Shown here in pieces: positions 7,916-16,200 of a stretch of DNA of 64,000 nucleotides. Made by a program: the position numbers and the translations under genes. Location: positions 1 through 64,000 of the forward strand of contig URKJ01000011.1 of assembly GCA_900548385.1 (NCBI GenBank). Direction: 5' to 3'. How positions within the stretch are numbered: position 1 is the stretch's first letter; the number at the start of each line of letters is the position of its first letter. The notes below the pieces were generated by a model. It was not told the origin of the DNA and searched no databases. It saw nothing but the letters and a program-made list of their open reading frames with translations. The DNA is from an uncultured bacterium (GTDB lineage: Bacteria > Verrucomicrobiota > Lentisphaeria > Victivallales > UBA1829).

Positions 7916-8461
7916 TCAGATGTTTTTTCCGAGATTGCGGGCCTCTTCCAACGCCGGAGCCCCCTTGATGTCACCCGGAAGATTGACATTCGGGACCAGC
8001 ACTTTGCCGCGATCCTTCCAGTTCAGATAATCGGCGATCAGCTCATACGTCCGGACAATGCCCGCAAAATCCTCCATTTCCTCCGTTTCCGCCGTAACAA
8101 GCAGAACGCACTCCCGGATCTTCAGCGGACGCTTTCCCACAAGGAGAGAATAGATCTTGTCGATCGCCGCCTTGAGCTGTGCGGGAAACGAGAACCAGTA
8201 CAGCGGCGTGGCGAAAACCAGCACATCGGTCTCTTCAAGCATCGGGGCAAGCGTATTGAAATCGCCGTCGAACACGCACGCTTTCCCGTACTTGAAACAT
8301 TGATTGCACGCACGGCACCCATCGACTTCCGCACGGGCGGTATCGAAACGCCGGACACTGTGCCCGGCGGCTCCGGCGCCTTCGGCAAAAGCATCGGCAA
8401 GCATGAAACTGTTCCCGTTGGAACGGGGACTTCCGGTCAAAATCAAAATCTTTTTGCTCAT
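7916..8461 (-). CDS. NADPH-dependent FMN reductase / flavodoxin-like oxidoreductase
   Basis: 181 residues from ATG 8461 with GGAGG eight bases upstream. The N-terminus 'KKILILTGSPRSNGNSFMLADAF' is the phosphate-binding loop of the flavodoxin-like NAD(P)H-dependent reductase family (multimeric flavodoxin WrbA-like). 'DGCRACNQCFKYGKACVFDGDF' is the cysteine-bearing segment typical of anaerobe iron-sulfur flavoprotein relatives, and 'ATPLYWFSFPAQLKAAIDK' contacts the flavin ring. It probably reduces quinones or small oxidants, or buffers redox stress. It has its own TTGACA-N17-TATATT promoter. Confidence 0.88.
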   Translation of the reverse strand: MSKKILILTGSPRSNGNSFMLADAFAEGAGAAGHSVRRFDTARAEVDGCRACNQCFKYGKACVFDGDFNTLAPMLEETDVLVFATPLYWFSFPAQLKAAIDKIYSLLVGKRPLKIRECVLLVTAETEEMEDFAGIVRTYELIADYLNWKDRGKVLVPNVNLPGDIKGAPALEEARNLGKNI

Positions 8462-8483
8462 GGTCTTTTCCTCCCTGTTCTGC

Positions 8484-8512
8484 AATATAACCGGCCTCCC
8501 GGAGAATGTCAA
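8484..8512 (-). promoter_or_regulatory. promoter of flavodoxin-like gene
   Basis: TTGACA (8507-8512), 17-base spacer, TATATT (8484-8489) on the minus strand, 23 bases from the start codon. Confidence 0.85.
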
Positions 8513-8607
8513 CCGGAAAACAGCAGAAACCCGTCATCTCAAAAACGGAAAAGATCAGTTCTTTTCTGAAAAATCGGTGAATTTCATAATTTTTTTGTTT
8601 CAGGGGA

Positions 8608-8636
8608 TTGACTTTTTTCATGAAATAGAGTATAAT
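8608..8636 (+). promoter_or_regulatory. promoter of LacI-led operon
   Basis: TTGACT (8608-8613), 17-base spacer, TATAAT (8631-8636), 46 bases before the regulator's start codon. Confidence 0.85.
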
Positions 8637-8641
8637 TAACA

Positions 8642-8659
8642 TGAAGAAACGATTCTTCA
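8642..8659 (+). promoter_or_regulatory. candidate LacI-family operator
   Basis: TGAAGAAACGATTCTTCA is an 18-base palindrome with one mismatched pair and a central CG, the hallmark of LacI/PurR/CcpA-type operators. It starts 6 bases after the -10 box, over the expected transcription start. Confidence 0.65.
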
Positions 8660-8681
8660 GAGAGGATTACGGTAAGAATTT

Positions 8682-9701
8682 ATGCGTGTGACGCTGAAAG
8701 ACATCGTGGAAAAAACCGGAGTTTCCAAGTCCGTGATTTCCATGTATTTGAACAAGGACCCGCGGGTACGGCTGAGCGAGGAAAAGAAAAAGAGAATCGA
8801 CTCCGCCGTCCGGGAGCTCGGATACCGTCCGTCGTTCGCCGCCTGCACTCTGCGCAAAGGACGTTCCAGGACGCTCGGTCTTGTTCTGGGCGGAATCACA
8901 AACGCCTATTTTTCTCATCTGGCGGAAGCGGCTTTGAAATATGCCGATGACCGGGGGTATCAGCTCCTGCTTTCGCTGACCCGCTGGAATCCGGAAAAAG
9001 AACGGCAGAGCCTGAAAAGTCTGATAGAGCGTCAGGTGGACGGAATTATCTATTCCCCTCACCTTCAGCCGGATCCCGATTACTGCAGGCTGATCCGGGA
9101 AACCGGAATCCCGATCCTTCTGACCCGGCAGGAAATCGACGGTTTCCTGTTCGTCAAAACAAACTGGGACGAAATCTTTGAAAAAGTGGCGGCGTTTTTC
9201 GCGGAACGCGGACACCGGAAAATCATGTACAGCGCCTATTTCTCTGACAACAGGAATGAACAGTTCCGGGAAAAATGCGGAAAACAGGGAATGGAGACCG
9301 TGCCGTTTCTGATCGGAAAGTCGCCGGAAACGGATCTGTTCCAGGCGATTCTTGCGGAACGTCCGGATGCGCTCTTCATCAGCGACTGCCGGATCGTGGA
9401 GCAGTTTCTGCTCTGGTTCCGGAAACAGCACAACAGCCGCTGTCCGGAAATCGTAACACATTACAATTTCCCGGTGGACCTTATCGAAGATCCCGCGGTC
9501 GTCGGAGTCGTTTACGAAGATTTCTACAAATTCGTGAAAAATGCGATCAAGCTGCTGATTGACTGCATCGAAACGAAAAATGCGGAAGCCACTCCGAATA
9601 TGGACCATATCCGGTATTTTTATCCAATGGAGGAATTCATGAAACAGAAAGACGGGTTGATCGATACCCTGAACAAAGCAGAGGAACTGGAGAAAAAATG
9701 A
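8682..9701 (+). CDS. LacI-family transcriptional regulator
   Basis: 339 residues. The N-terminal helix-turn-helix 'VTLKDIVEKTGVSKSVISMYLNKDPRVRLSEEKKKRIDSAVRELGYRPS' is the LacI DNA-binding domain and hinge (residues 1-60). 'TLGLVLGGITNAYFSHLAEAALKYADDRGYQLLL' begins the periplasmic-binding-like effector domain (about 62-320). It should bind a sugar-like ligand and control the downstream pseudopilin/LVIVD/GH2 genes, and probably itself through the operator at its transcription start. The pseudopilin's ATG overlaps its stop (ATGA), giving direct coupling. The ribosome site is weak. The C-terminus is somewhat degenerate in the ligand domain, so the effector is unknown. Confidence 0.93.
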   Translation: MRVTLKDIVEKTGVSKSVISMYLNKDPRVRLSEEKKKRIDSAVRELGYRPSFAACTLRKGRSRTLGLVLGGITNAYFSHLAEAALKYADDRGYQLLLSLTRWNPEKERQSLKSLIERQVDGIIYSPHLQPDPDYCRLIRETGIPILLTRQEIDGFLFVKTNWDEIFEKVAAFFAERGHRKIMYSAYFSDNRNEQFREKCGKQGMETVPFLIGKSPETDLFQAILAERPDALFISDCRIVEQFLLWFRKQHNSRCPEIVTHYNFPVDLIEDPAVVGVVYEDFYKFVKNAIKLLIDCIETKNAEATPNMDHIRYFYPMEEFMKQKDGLIDTLNKAEELEKK

Positions 9702-10411
9702 AGAGAAACCATTTCACCATTATAGAACTCATGATCGTTGTTTCTGTAATTGCAATACTGATCGGAGTTCTCCTTCCGACTCTGGAAAAAGCAAGGCAGG
9801 CCGCCATTGCGATTTCCTGCCTGAACAACGTCAAACAATGTATGCTGGGAATCCAGTCCTACGCCAACGACAGCAACGGAATTCTCAACACTTGCGAGAA
9901 TCAAAACACATCCACCGGAGCGGGGTACGGCGCCTGGGCACGACTTCTCACGGTCAACTCCTACCTGCCGCCCGGCGTTGTCTACTGTCCACTTCTCCGT
10001 GCAGAAAAGACGGATACCAGCCGGACAAAAACCCTCGGCATCCTGATGGCGCAGAACGGCTGGACCAAAGCCTGGCTGAAAAAGGAAAAAATTCAAAATC
10101 TGTTCGGAAAAGAAATCTGTTACTGGCGGGATCCCTATTTCGGTTACGACCTGTTCCGGATCAAAAACCCGTCGCGCTTTCCCCTGCTGGCGGATACCTG
10201 CAGCGTAAATCCGGATACCGGAGAAAAAACCGGAAACCGGCAGTTCTGCCCGGGGACGGATGCCGGAGATTACAAACTCAGCCTGCACCATCGGAGCACC
10301 GCGGTATGCGGATTTCCGGACGGGCATGCGGAGCGTCTGGGTATTTCGTGGTTTCAGGCGATGCAATTCAAAGCTGTTCTTGTAGATTACCGGTCGCTTG
10401 TGCTGGAATAA
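9698..10411 (+). CDS. pseudopilin-like protein (prepilin N-terminus, H-X9-DG)
   Basis: 237 residues. The N-terminus 'NHFTIIELMIVVSVIAILIGVLLPTLEKAR' has the basic leader, the Phe-Thr-x-x-Glu core and the 20-residue hydrophobic helix of type IV prepilins, so it should be inserted in the inner membrane and possibly cleaved by a prepilin peptidase. The residue before Phe is His rather than Gly. The C-terminus has 'HRSTAVCGFPDGH', the H-X9-DG signature of prepilin-like proteins abundant in Lentisphaerae and Planctomycetes. Function is unknown; a surface or pseudopilus component for polysaccharide handling is inferred from the setting. It overlaps the LacI gene by 4 bases and precedes the LVIVD-repeat gene. 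Confidence 0.88.
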   Translation: MKRNHFTIIELMIVVSVIAILIGVLLPTLEKARQAAIAISCLNNVKQCMLGIQSYANDSNGILNTCENQNTSTGAGYGAWARLLTVNSYLPPGVVYCPLLRAEKTDTSRTKTLGILMAQNGWTKAWLKKEKIQNLFGKEICYWRDPYFGYDLFRIKNPSRFPLLADTCSVNPDTGEKTGNRQFCPGTDAGDYKLSLHHRSTAVCGFPDGHAERLGISWFQAMQFKAVLVDYRSLVLE

Positions 10412-10428
10412 CCGGGGAGGAATAATCT

Positions 10429-12495
10429 GTGAAACTGATACCGATGCTCTGTTTCTGCTGCGCAGTCCTTGTCTGCGGAGGAGAATATGGAAAAGAACTT
10501 CCGCTGAAACGGATCCCCGGAGTGGACGAAGGGGCGATGGCAACGGCGCTGTACCGGAATACGCTGTGGGTGGCGGGTTCCAGAGGAACTCTGTTTGCTT
10601 TCGACGTTTCAGAGCCGCGGACACCGAAACTCGTCTCGAAACTCCGGGTCATGAAAAACTGCCGTCAAATGGCAGTCCGCAACGGGCTCGCCGCAGTGGT
10701 TGGACGGCAAAACGGCATGGTGCTCGTTGACATCCGCAATCCCGGATCGCCGCGACTCCTGAGCCGCTATCAGTCGATTGAGCTTGCAACGGGAATCGAC
10801 CTGACAGAAAAATACGCCTATATCGGAAACCGTATTTACGGAGTGGAAACTGTCGATATTTCCGACCCGCGCCGTCCACGCTTTCTAGGCAACATGCTGA
10901 CGGAGGAAGCGCAATCGGTCCGGACCGCCGGAAACCGGGTTTTCGTCGGGGACTGGGCCGCCGGACGGATCCAGATCGCCGACGCCTCGAATCCCGCCTG
11001 TCTCTCCCCACGGGGATTCATTCAGCTGGACGGTTACGGCGACGGTCTGGATATACAGGACAATCTTGTGTTCGCCTCGACCGGGCATCACCGCAAAACG
11101 GGACCGAAGAAAGACCGTCCGGGCAACGGCCACGGCGTCGAAATCTGGGACATTCAGGATCCGGCGCGTCCCCGGCGGCTTTCCCGGTTCGGCTTTCCCC
11201 GCTTTTACAATCTCGGAAACGATTACTGGACCGTGCGGGTTTCCGGAAATTATGCGTTCTGCGCCGATACCCACAACGGCTTTTTCGTCCTGAACGTCGC
11301 CGATCCGCAAAAACCGGTCTGCATCGGACATGCCCGGCTGGAAGAAATCGTGGAGCCGAAACGCTATGATTCAAACGGAAAACTGTTGACAAACTCCCGG
11401 TTGGCGGATGCCGTAAGCAGTTTGACGATCGGAAACGGCGCCGTCTATCTGACCGGGTTGAAAACGGGGCTTTATGTGGCGGAGCTTCCGGGAATCGCCG
11501 CTCCGCGCGAACCGGATTCCGTTCCGGAAGCAAAAGCCGTCCGGCAAAAGCTCCCGGAAGTGGCGGGGTTCGCCGTCTGGCGTCCCGCCGGAATGGTCCG
11601 GGAAGCGGCGGTCTCCGGCGATACGGCGTTCCTTGCCGCTTCGGAGGACGGAATTCACTGCGTGCGGCTCGGAGAACGGGAAATTACGCCTTTGCGGCAC
11701 TATCCCCAACACTTCGCCTTTGATGTGAAAATTCGCGGCAACACCCTGTACGCAGCGGAAAACGGTGACGGACTCGGCGTTTACGAAATCCGGGAAAACG
11801 GGGTTCTTGAGCGCAAAGCCGGAATACCCATGCCGTGGGGAGTGGATTGCCAGCGGATCTGGGCGCCGGAGGGAACGAATCTGGTGATCGCGTCGGATCA
11901 TGGCGGCTGGATCTTCTTTCTGGATGTATCCGATCCGCGAAAAGCAAAAGAGGTGTTCCGCCACAGTCAGGTCGGGCTTGTTTATTCCGACCTTATGACG
12001 CATCAGCCTGTCGGCGGACGCTATCTGTTTTTCAACTGGCATCACAGCGGCTATGCCTGGTACGACGTATCGGGTGAAAAACCGGTTCGGGCGAACTGGA
12101 AACGGATCCGGTTTGCCACGCACAGGGATGGCGCGGCGAGCCTGGGGACGCGCTGTCTGGCTGTCGCGGACGGCGGCTATTATCTGCTGAACGCGAATCA
12201 GGCGGGAGAGCCGTCCGGCTGGAAACGGATCCGGATTCCGGGAAAGACGTTGAGCGGAGTGCCCTCAATCAATGGAAACACAGCGGTGCTTTCCTGCCGC
12301 CGGACGGGAGAGATCACGGTTCTGGACCTCGCAGATCCGCATAATCCGCTCTGGAATGAAGCGCGTTCCCTGACAGTTCCGGGACTGCCCGGCGCCGTCG
12401 GATTTTTCCGGAACAGAATGGTGATCCCCGCCGGATATGCCGGTCTTTATCTGGAACTTTTTCCGGGAAAGGAGGTTCAGAAAAAGTCTGAATGA
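10429..12495 (+). CDS. secreted LVIVD-repeat (beta-propeller) protein
   Basis: 688 residues from a GTG start, supported by GGGAGG eight bases upstream. A signal peptide (MKLIPMLCFCCAVLVCG) leads. At least seven repeats of the LVIVD type follow, with 'GLxxxDVSDPxxPxxLG' cores such as 'GVETVDISDPRRPRFLG', 'GVEIWDIQDPARPRRLSRF', 'GFFVLNVADPQKPVCIG' and 'WIFFLDVSDPRKAKEVF'. Such repeats build a beta-propeller used for binding proteins or glycans outside the cytoplasm. No enzyme motif is visible. It sits 17 bases after one pseudopilin gene and 51 before another, so a scaffold or adhesin partner of those pseudopilins is a reasonable inference. Confidence 0.85.
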   Translation: MKLIPMLCFCCAVLVCGGEYGKELPLKRIPGVDEGAMATALYRNTLWVAGSRGTLFAFDVSEPRTPKLVSKLRVMKNCRQMAVRNGLAAVVGRQNGMVLVDIRNPGSPRLLSRYQSIELATGIDLTEKYAYIGNRIYGVETVDISDPRRPRFLGNMLTEEAQSVRTAGNRVFVGDWAAGRIQIADASNPACLSPRGFIQLDGYGDGLDIQDNLVFASTGHHRKTGPKKDRPGNGHGVEIWDIQDPARPRRLSRFGFPRFYNLGNDYWTVRVSGNYAFCADTHNGFFVLNVADPQKPVCIGHARLEEIVEPKRYDSNGKLLTNSRLADAVSSLTIGNGAVYLTGLKTGLYVAELPGIAAPREPDSVPEAKAVRQKLPEVAGFAVWRPAGMVREAAVSGDTAFLAASEDGIHCVRLGEREITPLRHYPQHFAFDVKIRGNTLYAAENGDGLGVYEIRENGVLERKAGIPMPWGVDCQRIWAPEGTNLVIASDHGGWIFFLDVSDPRKAKEVFRHSQVGLVYSDLMTHQPVGGRYLFFNWHHSGYAWYDVSGEKPVRANWKRIRFATHRDGAASLGTRCLAVADGGYYLLNANQAGEPSGWKRIRIPGKTLSGVPSINGNTAVLSCRRTGEITVLDLADPHNPLWNEARSLTVPGLPGAVGFFRNRMVIPAGYAGLYLELFPGKEVQKKSE

Positions 12496-12546
12496 CGAAC
12501 TTGGAAATCTCATCAATATTTTATCATAAAAAAACGAAGGTGAATG

Positions 12547-13260
12547 ATGGTTGAAAGAAAATTATTTTCTCTTGTGGAGCTGCTGATCGTGGCTTCCGTA
12601 ATCGCGATTCTGCTTGCCATGCTGCTTCCGGCGCTGGGAAAAGCGCGCGCAACGGCACAACGGATCAACTGTGCTTCAAACATGAAGCAGCTGGGAGTCG
12701 GTTTCGTCCAGTATCAGGCGGATTACGAGGATTTCTATCCTCTCGTGGGCTCAGTCGGGAACTGGGCACAGAACGGCGTTTCCGATAACGACTGGTTCAA
12801 TATGGGAAAGATCGCTTTAGACCGTATTACGCCATACCTGATTCCGGGCGGAAAATCCTGCAGTCTTCCGTGGCCGAACAACACCCTCCCCGCATCACCG
12901 ATCTTTGTCTGTCCGGCGAATACGAAAACGCGGCATCCCGGAAAAAATTATGCGGCGAACCACTATGTCATCGGCAGGTCGGACGTGGAACCGACCCGGT
13001 ACCGGAGCAACCTGATCAAACAGCCGTCGCGGCAATTCCTTTACACGGAAGGGAACACGCATACATTCGACTGGAACACGGCGCATCTGAACATCACTCC
13101 CGGAACTCCCGCCACTGCAAGGGGAAATTTCGATTTCCGGCACGATGCAAACGGAATCAATTTTCTGTTTGCGGATGGTCATGTCGCATTCTGCTCGCTG
13201 CCGTATTACGACGCGACTCATTATACGCTGAGATATAAAGGCCCCTTTCTCTGGTATTGA
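12547..13260 (+). CDS. second pseudopilin-like protein (H-X9-DG type)
   Basis: 237 residues from ATG 12547, six bases after AAGG; ATG 12544 is an alternative. The N-terminus 'RKLFSLVELLIVASVIAILLAMLLPALGKARATAQ' is a prepilin-type leader and helix with Leu before the conserved Phe. The C-terminal 'RHDANGINFLFADGHVAF' is the H-X9-DG block with one extra residue. The middle has a Cys-bearing segment, 'PIFVCPANTKTRHP', common in this family. It is clearly a paralogue of the product at 9698 but diverged through most of its length. It precedes the giant GH2-like gene by 27 bases. Confidence 0.88.
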   Translation: MVERKLFSLVELLIVASVIAILLAMLLPALGKARATAQRINCASNMKQLGVGFVQYQADYEDFYPLVGSVGNWAQNGVSDNDWFNMGKIALDRITPYLIPGGKSCSLPWPNNTLPASPIFVCPANTKTRHPGKNYAANHYVIGRSDVEPTRYRSNLIKQPSRQFLYTEGNTHTFDWNTAHLNITPGTPATARGNFDFRHDANGINFLFADGHVAFCSLPYYDATHYTLRYKGPFLWY

Positions 13261-13287
13261 ACAGTATTCACATTCAAGGATTTCATT

Positions 13288-16200
13288 ATGAAAAAAACAC
13301 TCCGCCTTCTGCTCTGTCTGACGGGATTCGCTCTGGCAGGACTCGAACCGTATCCGGTCGCATCGCCGGGAAACTTCAAACATTTCAACACCTACGGCAA
13401 CGCCGCCGCGAAACGCGTCCGGATGGAGGGACATGATTCGATCCGGGTGACTCTGGGCGGACTCGGCACCTCCACAGGCGGTGCCGTTCAATTCATGGCG
13501 CCCGCGTTTGCAAAACCCGCCGACGATGGTTACGACTCCGTTACCATAACCTACAAAGGCGACGGCGGAACGGGAAATTTCGTCGTTCTCCTCTCGGACG
13601 GACAGAAAAACTCGTGGTGCTGGAACGGAGTGCGCTGGCAGCCGTCGGCGATGCTGCCCTGCTATAATGAAGACTGGGTGAAAAAAGTACTTTCCGTCAG
13701 GGACTTCCGGTACTGCGGCGCACGGAAAACGGATATTCCCGCGTTAAACCTTAAAAACGTGACCAATCTTCAGCTCGCAATCGGAATGCAGTTGAAAGAT
13801 CCGTCGGAGAAACGGGCGGAATTCTACCTTTACGAAATTGCTTTTGAACGGGGTGCAAAAGAAAAAACGGTATTCCGTTCCGCAACGAAATCACCGGCGG
13901 TTTCCGCCGCGAAACCGGAAACTGCCACCGTTCCGTCCGTTACCCGGAAACCGAACCTGCGTCCTCTTTCCGCATACCGTCTGCCGGAGTGGATCGACTG
14001 GAAGCGTGAAAACCATTTTCAGCGGAACACCGCGATGCGCCATTCGATCTCCCTGAACAATTACTGGCAGTTCCAGCCTGTCCCGGACTCCGCCGTTGCA
14101 ACGGTGCTGAAACGGGACGGCAAGCTGCCGCCATTCCCGGGTTCCGTTCCGGAGACGGGCGAATGGAATTATGTCAAAGTACCCGGCCGCTGGGATGGAA
14201 ACGCGTTTTACATGCTTGACCGGAACCGGAAGCGGGTCTCCGAAGTCGGCGGACTCTCTCCCGCCGAGTACGCGCAGGGTTGGCTGCGCCGGAGCATCTT
14301 CATTCCGCGGGAGTGGAACGGCAGCCGGTTCAGTCTCCAGTTCAATGCGGTGGGGGAACAGGCGCGGTTGTTCATAAACGGTGTCCCCGTACAGGATTTC
14401 TCCAAAACCGGTTCGACGGACATCACCGGTTCGATCCGGGCGGGCGAACAGAACGAGATCGCGCTTTTCATTCAGTATTCCTCCTTACCGCTCAAAAAGA
14501 CGCACGGAAAATTCCGGGAGTTCTGTCAGCCCGGCATGGGCGCCGTCTGGTGGTACCGATGGCACGACGGTCCCGGCATTACGGATGACGTCTGGCTTCA
14601 TGTTCTCCCGGCGGAACTCCCCGGCAGGGATCTGCGCATTCTGACCTCTGTGGAGAAAAAAACGATCTCTGCCGATGCGGAATTCACCGACCGGAGCGGG
14701 CGCGACCGGACTCTGCTTGTCGGAGCAGCGGTGAACGACGGCGAAAAGACGGTGCTCACTCTGCCGGAACGGAAAGTCGTTCTGAAAGCGGGAACCACGG
14801 AGCGGATCGCCGTTTCCGGAATATGGAACGATCCGGTATGCTGGAGTCCGGAGAATCCCAAACTCTATACGCTCCGTCTGTATGTCCGGGATGAATCCGG
14901 CAGAATGCTGGACGAACTGTCGGACGAATTCGGGTTCCGGGAACTCACGTTCCGCGGCGGCGATTTCTATCTCAACGGCTCCAAAATCCGCCTGATGTTC
15001 AAAAGCAGCCAGTTCCGTTACGCCTCTCTCAGTGAACAGGGACTCGTCAACATGCTGACCGCATTGAAGAAAATGAACTTCAACGGGCTCATACTGGAAA
15101 CGTTGAACGAACGGACCGTCAAGCTCTGCAACCGGCTCGGAATGATGGTGGTTCTGCGTCATGTAATGCCGCCGCTGGTGCGGACGGGAACCTATCTTCC
15201 CGGAGTCCCGAACCACGGCTATCCGTTTGAAGTGTACCTGGCGCCGAAATTCGCAGAGGCGAAACGGGAACTGGAACGGACCGTTACGGGAATCGTTCAG
15301 AAATTCCGCAACGATCCGAGTCTTGTCATCTGGGCGATCAATCCCCTGCTCTGCTGGAATTCGGAATGGATCAATCCGAACCGGATTGACGCGGTCCAGC
15401 CGCAGAACGACATTCTGAAAGCGTCGCTGCTGGAAGAAGCGTTTCTGCACCGTCTTGATCCCTCCCGTCTCATTCTTCAGAGCATGGGCGGAAGCGCGGG
15501 CGCCATCATCGCCTCGAATCCCTACCCGACATTTGAAAATCTGCCCGACGAATGGGCGGACTGGCCGATGAAATGGTCCGCCGCCAAGAAAAAACCGCTC
15601 GTTCTGGAAGAAATCGCGCTTCCTTTCATCCACAACTACGCGAACTGGCGCAATGATAAAACCGGACAACACAACGGTTGGAACGCTCATAGACAGCTGT
15701 TCTACGAACAGGCGGCACGCTATTTCGGCGATTCCATTTATGAACAATCCACGCCGGAGCAGCCGGACAGCGGATGGAGTTCCGGTAAAGCGGGCACGAT
15801 CCGCGAAAACGGTGTCACCCGCAACCGCATGGATCACGCAATGGAACGAACGGCGGAATTATGGCTTACACGCTGTCTCAAGGCATGGAGAGCCTATGAC
15901 ATCAGCGGAATCTGGCTGTTCGAAGCCACACGCGACTACTTTTCTTCGGCAGTGGCGGAACAGAAGGAACTGCCGGCTTCCGCCGATCTCACCGCACCGG
16001 GCGCTAAACCGGATTATTCGTCGGAATACAGTTACGATTATCCGAACCGTCTGCACGCGGCGACAAGCGCGGGACAGCGTCCGTTTCTCGCATTTCTCGC
16101 CGGACGCCCGGAACGCTTTTCCTCGCGGGAACACGCCTACCATTCCGGCGATACCGTTCTGAAACAGATGATCTTTTCCAACGACTTTCTGAAACCTGTG

